The notes: generated from the sequence alone by a model not told the origin. 50,647 nucleotides of DNA from Phycisphaerales bacterium UBA2402 (GCA_002343715.1 DDSA01000092.1:1-50647), one strand, 5' to 3'; shown: positions 1 to 8,753, numbered from the stretch's first letter. A program made the numbers and translations.

Positions 1-1
1 C

Positions 2-868
2 CTCGGCGCGCTCGCGGGCGCAATCGATGTCGTGGTGCCGCCCTCCGAGGGCGGCGGTGGCGAAGCGACGACCTCGACCGCCCCGCGACGCATCGACCCC
101 GCACCCCAGCCCCCCCCGTCCCAACCCGATCCTCCCACGCCTGAAGTCTCGGCTGAGCGATCCCTTCCCGCGGCCGGCGGGTCGGAAACCGATGCACCGA
201 CCACCAGGCCGGGCTCCGAAGCCACTCCGCGCAATCCACAGGTTCAGGACGTGGCGAGCGAAGAGTTGGTTTCCGCCGCGAAGTCTCCCGATGGTTCACC
301 GGGCGTTACGCCCGGATCGGAAACGGCATCGGTTGATCCCGAGAGCGACGCAGCGGGGAAGATCGGCGCCTTCTCGATCGCTCCCGGAAAGGTCGAACGC
401 AAGAGCGATGGCAGCATTCTGCTCGATGACCGCTTCACCATCTCCGGCGATGGGACCGCCGAGAAGCCCTACGAGATCACGTGGGAACTCCTCGTCAGCG
501 TCGAGCAGGACTTCGATCCGCAGGCAGGCAAAAAACGTGTCCCCGAGCGCATCGCCATGCTGCACGACAAGTACGTTCGTCTCAGCGGATGGATCGCCTT
601 CCCGCTCAATGTTCAGTCACCCCGAGAACTGCTCCTGATGCTCAATCAATGGGACGGGTGCTGCATCGGAGTTCCCCCCACGCCCTACGACGCCATCGAG
701 GCCACGCTCGACAAAGTCGCCGTCGGTGATGCCCGGTTCGCCGTCACGGGCGCTGTCACCGGCAAGTTCGGCGTCAAGCCGTACATCGTCGGCGACTGGC
801 TCGTCGGACTCTACACCATGGAGAACGGCACCTTCAACCCAAAGACCTTCAGCGGCGGCGGTTCCTGA
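2..868 (+). CDS. DUF3299-like exported protein, 5' end outside window
   Basis: The reading frame is already open at the first base, so the N-terminus lies upstream; the first visible residues (LGALAGAIDVVV) look like the end of a membrane or signal segment. About 100 residues rich in P, E, S and T follow as a probable extracytoplasmic linker. The C-terminal ~140 residues form a compact domain with W-E-L-L, a Gly/Trp-rich strand and the stretch QWDGCCIGVPPTPYD, which resembles DUF3299, a family of exported proteins of unknown role. An internal ATG-like start at 32 exists but would cut the hydrophobic segment, so it is unlikely. The next gene starts 41 bases downstream in the same direction. 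The family assignment rests on motif resemblance only. Confidence 0.7.
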   Translation, partial: LGALAGAIDVVVPPSEGGGGEATTSTAPRRIDPAPQPPPSQPDPPTPEVSAERSLPAAGGSETDAPTTRPGSEATPRNPQVQDVASEELVSAAKSPDGSPGVTPGSETASVDPESDAAGKIGAFSIAPGKVERKSDGSILLDDRFTISGDGTAEKPYEITWELLVSVEQDFDPQAGKKRVPERIAMLHDKYVRLSGWIAFPLNVQSPRELLLMLNQWDGCCIGVPPTPYDAIEATLDKVAVGDARFAVTGAVTGKFGVKPYIVGDWLVGLYTMENGTFNPKTFSGGGS

Positions 869-909
869 TCAGACCGAGCCATCGAGCGACCCCGAACAAG
901 GATGTACAT

Positions 910-2085
910 ATGGATTGGTCCGGTGTTCAACGGTACATGCGGCAGGAGCGCATCGACGGTTGGCTGGTCTACGACTTCAGGGGCGGCAACCCGGTCTTCG
1001 CACAGTTGCTCCCCGGCAAGCGCTTTGTCACCCGCCGCGCGGTCCTCTTCATCCCCGCCGAGGGCGAGGTTCGTCTGCTTGTTCACCACATCGATGAAGG
1101 GCAATACAAGAAGGTCGATCTCGCTCAGGACCTCTACCTCTCGTGGGGCGATTTCCGCGAGTGGATCGCCCGACGGCTCGAGGGCCGCGCCCGCATCGCG
1201 ATGGAGTACGCCCCCGGCGGTTCACTGCCCGTCATGGGCATCGTCGATGCGGGCACCATCGAACTCGTCCGCTCGCTGGGGGCCGACGTCGTTTCATCCG
1301 CCAATCTCGTGCAGGTCAGCATCGCGGTCTGGTCTGCCGCGGCGGTCGATGGGCACACGACCGCCTCTCGGCACACCGGGGACATCATGCGCAGCGCCTT
1401 CGGCCTGATCCGTGATCGACTCGCCGCGGGCGCACCGATCTGCGAGCGCGAGGTGCAACTCCACATTCTCTCCCGGTTCAAGGCCGAGGGGCTCGAGACA
1501 CCCGACGGTCCCATCGTCGCGGTCAATGAGCACGCGGGCGATCCGCACTTCGAGGTACGCGAGACAGGTTCCTCGGCGATACGCAAAGGCGACTGGATCC
1601 TGATCGACCTGTGGGCACGCCTGCCCGGTGATGAGAACATCTTCTCCGACATCACCTGGGTCGGATTCGCGGGGCGAGAGGTGCCCCCCATGCACCGAAA
1701 GGTCTTTGATGCCGTGAAAGCCGCGCGCGATGCGGGCATCGCGCGAGCGGTCAAAGGCTTCCGCGAAGGCCGTCCCGCGCAGGGTTGGCAGGTTGACGAA
1801 GCCGCCCGAGAGCAGATCGTGAATGCCGGCTTCGCGCACGGTATCAAACACCGGACTGGCCATAGCCTATCTCCCGGCCCCAAGGTCCACGGCATGGGCG
1901 TCAACATCGACAACCTCGAAACGCACGATACCCGCGGGTTGCTCCCGGGCGTGGGATTCACGATCGAGCCGGGAATCTATCTTCCGGAGTTCGGCGTGCG
2001 GATGGAGATCAATATGTACGTGGATCCATCCAAAGGCCCCATCGTCACAAGTTGCTCACAGGATCAGCCGGAACTGGTCGCCTGA
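910..2085 (+). CDS. M24 family metallopeptidase (Xaa-Pro aminopeptidase-like)
   Basis: A 391-residue pita-bread-fold peptidase expected to remove N-terminal residues before proline, or a close relative, in the cytoplasm. The N-terminal half resembles the creatinase/prolidase N-terminal domain. The catalytic half has the full set of dinuclear metal ligands: D233 (LIDLW), D247 (FSDITW), H318 (RTGHSL), E353 (TIEPGIY) and E366 (RMEINM), with a second His in VHGMG. AAGGA at 898-902 lies seven bases before the ATG, which fixes the start. There is no signal peptide. It ends three bases from the stop of the oppositely transcribed kinase gene, so the two converge tail to tail. The exact substrate cannot be read from the sequence. 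Confidence 0.93.
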   Translation: MDWSGVQRYMRQERIDGWLVYDFRGGNPVFAQLLPGKRFVTRRAVLFIPAEGEVRLLVHHIDEGQYKKVDLAQDLYLSWGDFREWIARRLEGRARIAMEYAPGGSLPVMGIVDAGTIELVRSLGADVVSSANLVQVSIAVWSAAAVDGHTTASRHTGDIMRSAFGLIRDRLAAGAPICEREVQLHILSRFKAEGLETPDGPIVAVNEHAGDPHFEVRETGSSAIRKGDWILIDLWARLPGDENIFSDITWVGFAGREVPPMHRKVFDAVKAARDAGIARAVKGFREGRPAQGWQVDEAAREQIVNAGFAHGIKHRTGHSLSPGPKVHGMGVNIDNLETHDTRGLLPGVGFTIEPGIYLPEFGVRMEINMYVDPSKGPIVTSCSQDQPELVA

Positions 2086-2088
2086 GCG

Positions 2089-5000
2089 TCATCCCCCGTC
2101 AATTTCGGCAGGGGCGGTAGGCGGACCGGAACCGGAAGGCGCTCCGGGTGTCAGCCGACCCCAGGAGCGGATCACTTCGGGATCGTACATGTCGATCGGT
2201 GGTTCGATGAGCGGCTCGCGCAGGGCACGGCTTGCCCATTGGAGCAGTGTCGATCCCTCGGCGGGGGACACGCCGGGCAACCAACGTTCCGGCTCGGGAG
2301 GGACATTGCCCGCGATACCCCGTTTCAGCGCTGACAGATCCCACGAGACCGCGCCGCCGTCCGAATGCGCGGAGACCAGCCGTCTCCCCGCGTTATCCAT
2401 CGCGACGCAGATGGCCTCCCATCCCGGCGCGGGTTGGAACGTCGCCAGGCACCGCCCGCTCCGCCAGTCCCAGAGCCGCACATCGCCGTCCGAGCTGGAA
2501 GAGGCCAGCAGCAGAGGCAGTCGGGGATCGCCGGTCTCAACGCACGCCAGGCTCGGCACGAGTGCGAAGTGCCCAACAAGCGCCCGCTCGATGGACAGGC
2601 TCGGAACATCGAGGACAAAGACGTCGTCGTGCCAGCCCGATACGAAGAGCCGGGTTCCGTCCGGAGAAAACTGCGTGGCCCACGGCTGGGCACGCAGCAA
2701 CGACCGAGAAACCAGTTCCAGCGTGTCGGTTCTCCGCAACTCGACCGCCACATCCCGTCTGATCGTTGCCAGCGTTCGCCCATCGGGGCTGAAATGCACC
2801 GAAATCGCCTCATCGCGCATCGGCTCGGTCGTCGCCACTTCGGCCCCCGAGTCTACCCGACGCACACGGAACCGGTACCCAGGCCCGCACGAGGCGATCA
2901 GCGAGCCGTCCGGGCTGAAGCAGCCGCTGCTCCCGGAGATGTTGTGAAAGTCGTTCCATTCCCTTACGAGCGAGCCGGTGGTCATGTCCCAAAGCCGCAG
3001 GTACCGATCCGTGCCGCCTGTGGCCAGCAGCCTGCCCCCCGGTTGAAACTGAACGTAGCGGCTCCGGCCTTTGTGCGCGGGAATGGCCGCCAACAGTTCA
3101 CCCCGATTCGCTTCGTACAGACGCAGGACACCCGCCTGGTCCGACACGGCGACCACTCTTCCCGACGGGCTGATGGCCGCGGCGGATCGCTCCGACCCGC
3201 CTCCGTACTCGGTGATCCGTTCAGCCCCTCGTAACCGCCAGATATGAACGCGCCCGTCGGCCCGAACCGTGGCGCCGTACTCACCCCGTCCGCCGCACGC
3301 AAAGACCTTGGTTTGTTCCGATTGACTGATCCAGGCCTCTCGCAACGCCGGCCCTCCGTGGACCGGCCAGGGATACCAGCGGTCGATGCTGTGCCACCCG
3401 CAACTCAGGAGCGAACCGTCTTCGAGCCAGCGAAGCGTGTTCACCGTGCCGTTGGGTGACAGGAGCCTCGACAGCGGCGCGCCCGTGTCCACATCCCACA
3501 GCCGGACGCTGCGATCCGCGCTGCCCGTGGCGAGCACGGACCCGTCCGGAGAAAACGCGGCGCTGTGGATCCAATCGTTGTGACCACGGAGAACGTGCAC
3601 CGGTTCGAGGGTGACGCCGTTCCAGAGGCGTCCGATGCGCTCCGGTGTCCAGACGGCGAGACGGCTCCCGTCGTGGGAGTAGACCAGGCCGTTCACATTC
3701 ACTCTGCCGACTTGAAGGCCCGCCAGACGCGACCCGTCCGTCGCGCTCAGCATCACGATCGACCCGGCCCGGGTGCCGCAGAGCAGATATCGTCCATCGG
3801 GTGTGAAGGTCACGCTCTCCGAGGAAGCATCGCCGGTGCATGCCGTAAAAACTCTCCTGAAGGTTTGGGTATTCCATACCTCGGCCGCGCCGTCTCGCCG
3901 CACCAGCGCGAGCCGCAGGCCCGGAGCATCGAGTGCCATGGCGTTGATCTGGGCCGAGCCCGTGTCGATCTCGCCCGTGCTTACACCATCGGGCAGCGAC
4001 CAGAACCGGACGACCGGATCATCCTCCGCGGCGGTGATCAGCGTCCGTCCGTCGGGCGTTGTCAGCGCCGCCCGAGCCGGGTTGTTGTGGGCGCGGAAGG
4101 CACGGACGCACGGGTTTCGCGTGTAGGTTTCCGCCAGCGCCCAGGCGGTGTAAGGATCCTCCGGGTCCCTCGCATGCTCGCTCCAGATCAGCCCCTCGGC
4201 GGCGCGAAGGTTGCCGGCACGGGCGAACAGGCGTCCCTGCTCGATGCGCGAGGCCGTGAGTTCGGCCCTGGCCTTCCGCTCCGCCTCGGTCACTTCGTGC
4301 AGCAGGATGTTCGCCCGTGCGGCCTGCAGCCGTTCGCTCTCCGCGAGACGGGCGTTGCTGGTCGATTTGCTGTACAGGAGCGCCGTAAAGACGGCGAGCG
4401 CCGCCACGCTGACGCCCGCGCCGATCACCACACCGCGGTAGCGTCGTAGTTGCTTGCGGAGGACGTACATCGCCGAATCGGCCTTGGCCTGGATCGGCTC
4501 GCCCGTGATGCAACGGCGGATGTCGGCCCCGAACTCCGCGGCGGTCTGGTAGCGACGGGAGCGGTCACGCTCCAGTGCCTTACTGACCACAGTCTCCACG
4601 TCGCCGCGGAGCACCTTGTTCGTCGTGGACAGCCGTGCGGGATCGTCTTCGCGCACTTTGCGTGCCGCTTCCGGCAGCGACAGGCCCGACAAGTCGTGCG
4701 GCAGTCGTTCGGCCAGGAGTTCGTACAGCACCACGCCCAATGAATACACGTCGGTCCTCGTGTCGATCTCATCGCTTCGGCCACCGACCTGCTCGGGGCT
4801 CATGTACGGCAGTGTGCCAACAAGTTCGCCGATCCCGGTGTGCAGTGTCAGGGCATCGGCATCGTCCGACCTTGCCACGCCGAAGTCGAGCACCTTGGGC
4901 TGGCCGGACTCGTTCACGAGGATGTTCGAAGGCTTGAGATCGCGGTGGATGATGCCCCTCTGGTGCGCGTGCTGCACCGCGTCGCAGACCTGCGCCACCA

Positions 5001-5553
5001 GCGACATCCTCTCGCGCCAGCCCAAACCCCGCTCGCGGCCATACTCCGTGAGCGACCGTCCCTGGATCAGTTCCATGGCGATGAAGGGCTGTGGCCCCTG
5101 TCCGGTGTCGGCCCGGCCCGCTTCATAGATCTGCGCGATGCCGGGGTGCTGCAGACGACCCAGCATCTCCGCCTCGTGCTCGAAGCGCCGGAGAAGCGAC
5201 GGTGAGGCGGACGCACGCCGGATCACCTTCAGCGCCACGATCCTCCGTGGCCTCTCCTGCTGCGCCCGATAGACGATGCCCATGCCCCCTTGACCAAGCG
5301 TGCCCAGGATCCGGTACCCGCCGATCCGGGACTCAGGCTCCAGCGAGTGCTCGTTCCCGTGGGCCGCCATCAAACGTATCTTGTTGGTGTCGAGAAATCG
5401 GACACCCGCGCCGTCGTGGTGGGCCAGCAGGCTCTCGACCTCGGCCCGCAGCGGGGCATCGTCCGCGCACTCCTTGTCGAGCCGCTCTCGCCGAGCCGCC
5501 GCATCGGCCTCAACGAGGTCGAGGAAGAGTGCCTCGGCCCTGGTGGAGGGCAT
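2089..5553 (-). CDS. Serine/threonine protein kinase with C-terminal WD40 repeats
   Basis: A Hanks-type kinase of about 1154 residues. All kinase motifs are intact: glycine loop LGQGGMG (86-92), K109 in VALKV, HRD 203-205, DFG 223-225 and SPE 252-254. One transmembrane segment (about 374-394) is followed by a charged helix and many WD40 blades (recurring LATGS-x5-RLWD units), giving a cytoplasmic kinase and a probably extracytoplasmic propeller. The residues before the kinase (ALFLDLVEAD...) match the leader usual in planctomycete kinases. The chosen ATG lies five bases after the sigma-factor stop; a start at 5619 is open but would overlap that gene by 61 bases. Co-transcription with the ECF gene suggests a shared signalling role, as in other planctomycetes. 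Targets are unknown. Confidence 0.93.
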   Translation of the reverse strand: MPSTRAEALFLDLVEADAAARRERLDKECADDAPLRAEVESLLAHHDGAGVRFLDTNKIRLMAAHGNEHSLEPESRIGGYRILGTLGQGGMGIVYRAQQERPRRIVALKVIRRASASPSLLRRFEHEAEMLGRLQHPGIAQIYEAGRADTGQGPQPFIAMELIQGRSLTEYGRERGLGWRERMSLVAQVCDAVQHAHQRGIIHRDLKPSNILVNESGQPKVLDFGVARSDDADALTLHTGIGELVGTLPYMSPEQVGGRSDEIDTRTDVYSLGVVLYELLAERLPHDLSGLSLPEAARKVREDDPARLSTTNKVLRGDVETVVSKALERDRSRRYQTAAEFGADIRRCITGEPIQAKADSAMYVLRKQLRRYRGVVIGAGVSVAALAVFTALLYSKSTSNARLAESERLQAARANILLHEVTEAERKARAELTASRIEQGRLFARAGNLRAAEGLIWSEHARDPEDPYTAWALAETYTRNPCVRAFRAHNNPARAALTTPDGRTLITAAEDDPVVRFWSLPDGVSTGEIDTGSAQINAMALDAPGLRLALVRRDGAAEVWNTQTFRRVFTACTGDASSESVTFTPDGRYLLCGTRAGSIVMLSATDGSRLAGLQVGRVNVNGLVYSHDGSRLAVWTPERIGRLWNGVTLEPVHVLRGHNDWIHSAAFSPDGSVLATGSADRSVRLWDVDTGAPLSRLLSPNGTVNTLRWLEDGSLLSCGWHSIDRWYPWPVHGGPALREAWISQSEQTKVFACGGRGEYGATVRADGRVHIWRLRGAERITEYGGGSERSAAAISPSGRVVAVSDQAGVLRLYEANRGELLAAIPAHKGRSRYVQFQPGGRLLATGGTDRYLRLWDMTTGSLVREWNDFHNISGSSGCFSPDGSLIASCGPGYRFRVRRVDSGAEVATTEPMRDEAISVHFSPDGRTLATIRRDVAVELRRTDTLELVSRSLLRAQPWATQFSPDGTRLFVSGWHDDVFVLDVPSLSIERALVGHFALVPSLACVETGDPRLPLLLASSSSDGDVRLWDWRSGRCLATFQPAPGWEAICVAMDNAGRRLVSAHSDGGAVSWDLSALKRGIAGNVPPEPERWLPGVSPAEGSTLLQWASRALREPLIEPPIDMYDPEVIRSWGRLTPGAPSGSGPPTAPAEIDGG

Positions 5554-5558
5554 CCCGT

Positions 5559-6158
5559 TCACACCCCGGATCCTTCCCGAGCGAGTTCGCGGTGCAGCCA
5601 CGCCCTGGCGATGGTCCATTCGTTCTTGACGGTCGCGGGTGAGAGGTCGAGCGCCAGCGATGTCTCTTCGATGGTGAGCCCGGCGAAGTACCGCAGCATC
5701 ACGACCTCGTGTTTCCTGGCGTCCTGTGCCTTGAGCCCCTCCATCACGCGGTCGAGCGCGACCATGTCCACTTCATCGGGCGCGACCGTCGCATTGGCGG
5801 GTTCGTCCGCGAGTTCTACACGCGACATATGCCCTCCGCGTTTGAGCGATGCCGCCCGGCGTGCCCGTTCCACCAGGATTCGCCGCATCGCGATCGCCGC
5901 CGCGCCGAAGAAGTGCGCCCTGCCGTCCCACTTCTGGTCCGCGCGACCACCTTCCGCGCCGATCAGGCGTATGTACGCCTCGTGCACGAGCGCCGTCGGC
6001 TCCAGTGTCAGGCCCGGTTGCTCCTTGGCCATTCGGGCCGCGGCGAGGTTCCGCAGTTCGTCGTACACCAGCGGCAGCAGATTCGCCGCGGCATGGGCTT
6101 CGCCCGCGGCGATCCGCGAGAGCAGAAGGGTCACTTGCTCGGTGGGATTCTGAGCCAT
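5559..6158 (-). CDS. ECF-type RNA polymerase sigma factor (planctomycete kinase-linked type)
   Basis: A 199-residue sigma-70 family protein starting MAQNPTEQVT. Region 2 is seen in LLPLVYDELRNLAAARM and the following helices (EPTALVHEAYIRL); region 4 is the helix-turn-helix HEVVMLRYFAGLTIEETSL. This form, with a PTALVHEAYLRL-like stretch, is the group commonly encoded next to serine/threonine kinases in planctomycetes. The open frame continues upstream to 6584, but that extension has no sigma-like sequence and atypical codon use, so the ATG at 6158 is preferred although no Shine-Dalgarno sequence is visible. The kinase gene follows with a five-base gap, so kinase activity may control this sigma factor; that link is inference. 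Confidence 0.92.
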   Translation of the reverse strand: MAQNPTEQVTLLLSRIAAGEAHAAANLLPLVYDELRNLAAARMAKEQPGLTLEPTALVHEAYIRLIGAEGGRADQKWDGRAHFFGAAAIAMRRILVERARRAASLKRGGHMSRVELADEPANATVAPDEVDMVALDRVMEGLKAQDARKHEVVMLRYFAGLTIEETSLALDLSPATVKNEWTIARAWLHRELAREGSGV

Positions 6159-6464
6159 GTGTCGGGAGTCTATTCGAGGAAAACAGTTTCGGCGTTCGAA
6201 CGACACGACGGACATGGTGGGGCGTTTGTGCGGGGCCGCGACCACGAGTCGTTGATGGAAGGCTTTCGCACACCCGACGTGTTCGTCGATTCGCAGTACA
6301 CGGTCTCTTCTTGCAACCCGTGTTGTTGCGTACGAACGATCTCGTGCATCGGAGCGTTGGAGTGACAACGTCCTTGAATAGTGCTCATGGATTGAAAACA
6401 CCAAGGTCATCGCAGGATGCCCACCGACAATTTGTACAATTCGCGACAAAATTGAAAAAAAGAC

Positions 6465-6493
6465 TTGCAAGTGGGCAAAACATCGTGTATATT
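6465..6493 (+). promoter_or_regulatory. Sigma-70-type promoter
   Basis: TTGCAA (6465-6470) is separated by exactly 17 bases from TATATT (6488-6493) within an AT-rich stretch. The -10 matches the consensus at five of six positions and the -35 at four of six. It points toward the secreted protein gene at 6945. The promoter before the paralogous gene at 8821 also begins TTGCA, has a 17-base spacer and GTG before the -10. Confidence 0.5.
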
Positions 6494-6541
6494 GATGCCT
6501 CGACGGGAGAAGAGCGACAAGACAGATAAAGGAATCTGTCC

Positions 6542-6589
6542 ATGACAAGTTTGAAACGTCGCCGACCGTTGCATCTCGTACCACACTGA
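6542..6589 (+). CDS. Possible 15-residue leader ORF
   Basis: ATG at 6542 is followed by 14 sense codons and TGA, giving MTSLKRRRPLHLVPH. AGGA (6530-6533) lies eight bases upstream and sits in the loop of a seven-base-pair hairpin (6521-6527 with 6534-6540). The site therefore has a plausible ribosome binding signal, but an ORF this short can arise by chance and no homology can be judged. It may be a regulatory leader peptide or nothing. Confidence 0.2.
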   Translation: MTSLKRRRPLHLVPH

Positions 6590-6788
6590 CACATATTCAA
6601 AGCACCGACGTTTTGTCCGGTTGATCCAGACAAAGCAATATCGAAATCCGAACTCGCGTTGCGATCGGTAGCGTGGTCGCTCGTGCAGCGCCTTCGACGA
6701 TGTTGAGAACTTTCATGCCCCCGCGGCATGATCGAAGATCCGACCCGCAGACCAACGGCCGCCGCGGACCCTCGAACCCGTGACCGCC

Positions 6789-6832
6789 GGACCCGGGCGC
6801 CGAGCGAGCGAAAGCCGCCCGGTCCCTTTATC
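6789..6832 (+). terminator. Strong hairpin, possible terminator or leader structure
   Basis: GGACCCGGGCG (6789-6799) pairs with CGCCCGGTCC (6816-6825) with a single bulged C, closing a 16-base loop. It is followed by CTTTATC, which is only a weak U-tract. It could end the short upstream transcript, or simply be part of the structured leader of the gene at 6945. Confidence 0.3.
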
Positions 6833-6944
6833 ACCACGCCCTTTCCGGGGCGGAACTGATCCGTGACCGGCGCTTGTCGTGCCGGTCGCGGGACTCCACG
6901 GAGTGACAAGACAGACCGAACCCACGACGCGGAGCCGAACGAAC

Positions 6945-7841
6945 ATGAACACCATTCATCGACTGAATCATCCTCTGCGGGCGGTGCTGCTCGCGGCCAT
7001 CGCCGGCGGCGTGACCCACGCCGTGGGGCAGAGCCGCACCTTGCTCGATCTCACCGTCAGCCTCGACGGCATCAACTGGTTGAACGCGGTGACCGTGGAC
7101 CGACCCGGCATCACCGTTCAGGTTCGTGCTTCTGTCACGTACCAGGCCAACGGATCGACGCAGATCCCCACGGCCTTCTCGTTCTTGACCTGGCAACCGA
7201 CGGCCTCGAACTGGGCGGCCCAGGATGAACTCCTGCCCTTCGCCGATCGGGGCAACAACCTCAACGGCGGCGCTGTAACAGATCAGCCGGGCATGCCCGC
7301 GCCCTACGGGAGAATCATCCCCTTCGCTTCGACGGGGCCGACCAGCAGCGATCCGTACCGCGGTCATGTTCAGAACGCCGGCGGTGTCAACTACCTCCGC
7401 ATCGCCCGAACCAGCATCACCAACTGGGTTGGGCAGGGGGCCACATCCGGCACAACGGCGTCGAACAACTTCAACGGCGCCGGGGGAGTGGCCAATGTGC
7501 AGAAATCAGCTGGGAATGTCAACCCGACTGTCGATCCGCCGTTCCAACGCGGTATCACCGACATCGTGATCTTCAAGTTCGCCCTTCGGCTCGAACCCAC
7601 GGCCCTGTCACGCCAGGTCGAGATCGGGGCACCCACGGAGGGCATGAGCCGCAACACCGCCTCGGGTGCCCGCGAGGCTTCTTGGTTCTCCGGAGATGGA
7701 GACAACTCCGGGACGATCAAGGCCCAGGTCATCGTCGACGGCGCGATGATCACCGTTCTGCCCGGCCCGGCTTCCATCGCGATGTTGGGCTTGGCGTTCA
7801 CCTTCGTCCCTCGCAGACGGAGGATGATGCGGAAGGCATGA
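6945..7841 (+). CDS. Secreted PEP-CTERM-like protein, copy 1 of a tandem pair
   Basis: A 298-residue exported protein of unknown function. The start at 6945 gives a normal signal peptide (MNTIHRLNHPLRAV then an Ala-rich core ending AVGQ); GGAG lies ten bases upstream. An in-frame start at 6879 would bury that signal. The C-terminus has a short P-G-P, a hydrophobic stretch and RRRR, a variant of the PEP-CTERM sorting signal recognised by exosortase-type enzymes. The body shares long conserved blocks with the protein at 8821: LTWQPT, ADRG-N-NGG, GPTxSDPY-GHV, YLRIAR-SITNWVG, NNFNG-GGV and GMSRN. It is therefore half of a duplicated pair. Binding or structural roles at the cell surface are possible but cannot be shown. 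Confidence 0.85.
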   Translation: MNTIHRLNHPLRAVLLAAIAGGVTHAVGQSRTLLDLTVSLDGINWLNAVTVDRPGITVQVRASVTYQANGSTQIPTAFSFLTWQPTASNWAAQDELLPFADRGNNLNGGAVTDQPGMPAPYGRIIPFASTGPTSSDPYRGHVQNAGGVNYLRIARTSITNWVGQGATSGTTASNNFNGAGGVANVQKSAGNVNPTVDPPFQRGITDIVIFKFALRLEPTALSRQVEIGAPTEGMSRNTASGAREASWFSGDGDNSGTIKAQVIVDGAMITVLPGPASIAMLGLAFTFVPRRRRMMRKA

Positions 7842-8570
7842 ACGAGGCCATGACTCCGCGGCACTCGTTCCAGACCACCCGAGATGCCCAGGAGTTGGAG
7901 CCAGAACCACCGGACGCGTGCGCGACAGCGCCCGCCTCCGATTTTCCGCCCGCGATGGAGCAGGGCGGGGCACGTAAGACACGCCCCGCCAAATCCCGAC
8001 CGTGGGTCCGTCTGCTCAAACGCCCGTCGGCTGATGCGACGTGCGTGGACCCGGAGAGAAGCGCGTCGGGAGCATCCCGGCCGGAGGAGAGACCGGCCCG
8101 GATGCGACAGACAAGATCGGAGGAGAGTGAGGGCGGCGTGCGTGAAAGCGCACGACCACCCTTTTCCGCCCGCGAAATCGGGTACAAGCGAGGCGTTCTG
8201 TTGTATGACCAAGACACACACCAACGAGCGTCTTTATCCCGAATGGGGCTTGTACCCCAACACCCCGAGGTTTGTCCGACGCCTGGGTTGTTGATCCATC
8301 AAGTTCGGTGTTCCAATGTTGTTGGAAGTAGGCGAGTTTCGAGAACGGTGAGGTAAGAACAGGCTCGCCTGCGAGAGGTTGAGAAGGAGCAGCCGCGGGG
8401 TGCCCCCGGAGGGATCGAACACCCTCGAATCCATCGGGTTCGCATCGAACTTCGGCGATTTTCGGCACCCGCGGCACGTTTCCTGCGTGTCACGGGGATC
8501 GGCGTAGCTTCGACAATGCCCGATTCCGGCGTGTACGCCTGTGCTATAGTTTTACGTTCGGAGAGAGACA
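7842..8570. other. Region between the tandem paralogues
   Basis: No convincing gene was seen here; open frames on both strands are composed of unlikely codons and have no start signals. There is a perfect eight-base inverted repeat (7964-7971/7983-7990, 11-base loop) shortly after the stop of the first paralogue, without a T-tract. The 14-base string TTTTCCGCCCGCGA occurs twice (7942-7955 and 8162-8175). A tRNA-like foldable element occupies 8392-8475. Confidence 0.4.
8392..8475 (-). other. tRNA-like foldable element, not a functional tRNA
   Basis: The outer arms (8392-8404 and 8464-8475) form a 12-base-pair stem with one bulge. Inside are a hairpin GAGGG/CCCTC (8409-8413 with 8422-8426) whose loop reads TGTTCGAT on the minus strand, like a T-arm, and a second five-base-pair hairpin (8438-8442 with 8446-8450) with a three-base loop. 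The resemblance to the 3' half of a tRNA is clear, but no seven-base anticodon loop or normal D-arm can be drawn. It may be a decayed tRNA, a regulatory RNA structure, or a mimic. Confidence 0.3.
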
Positions 8571-8714
8571 ATGACGAGCAGAAAATACATCATGAAACTG
8601 CGCGGACTCAGCGCTGAAGCACTCGACCTGTGGCTTTGGTTCCGCACGCTCACGCCCGCCGTGCTGGTGGCGTTCGGCTCCTTCGGTCCACGTGACCGTT
8701 CGCGGTCGGGCTGA
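8571..8714 (+). CDS. Possible small membrane protein (47 aa)
   Basis: The ATG at 8571 follows GGAGAGAG by about five bases, and the frame runs 47 codons to TGA. The N-terminus is basic (MTSRKYIMKLRG), the middle is hydrophobic (ALDLWLWFRTLTPAVLVAF) and could span a membrane, and the tail is charged. TATAGT at about 8544 could serve as a -10. It precedes the second paralogue at 8821, as the 15-residue ORF precedes the first; both begin MTS. It could be a true small protein, but no family is recognised. Confidence 0.35.
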   Translation: MTSRKYIMKLRGLSAEALDLWLWFRTLTPAVLVAFGSFGPRDRSRSG

Positions 8715-8753
8715 GCAGGGCATCAATCTTCACGGAATCTGATCGGTAAGAGG

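Larger units (their letters stand above)
6159..6944. other. Long divergent intergenic region with hairpins
   Basis: There is no convincing long gene in these 786 bases. The part from about 6410 to 6500 is distinctly AT-rich and holds a good promoter for the rightward gene. Downstream the DNA becomes GC-rich and carries perfect or nearly perfect inverted repeats: 6521-6527/6534-6540, 6713-6719/6725-6731, 6789-6799/6816-6825 (one bulge) and 6865-6871/6881-6887. If the promoter at 6465 is real, the rightward gene has a structured leader of about 445 bases. Confidence 0.5.

Noticed and set aside
902..1408. Alternative frame of 168 codons overlapping the M24 peptidase start
   Set aside because: It is a shadow of the peptidase, Ser/Arg-rich and without domains.
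7964..7990. Eight-base-pair hairpin as an intrinsic terminator of the first paralogue
   Set aside because: The stem is perfect but it lies ~120 bases after the stop and is followed by AAATCCC rather than a T-tract; not listed as a terminator.
7942..8175. Repeat TTTTCCGCCCGCGA occurring twice
   Set aside because: Two copies of a low-complexity GC-rich word in a noncoding region are not enough to define a repeat family.
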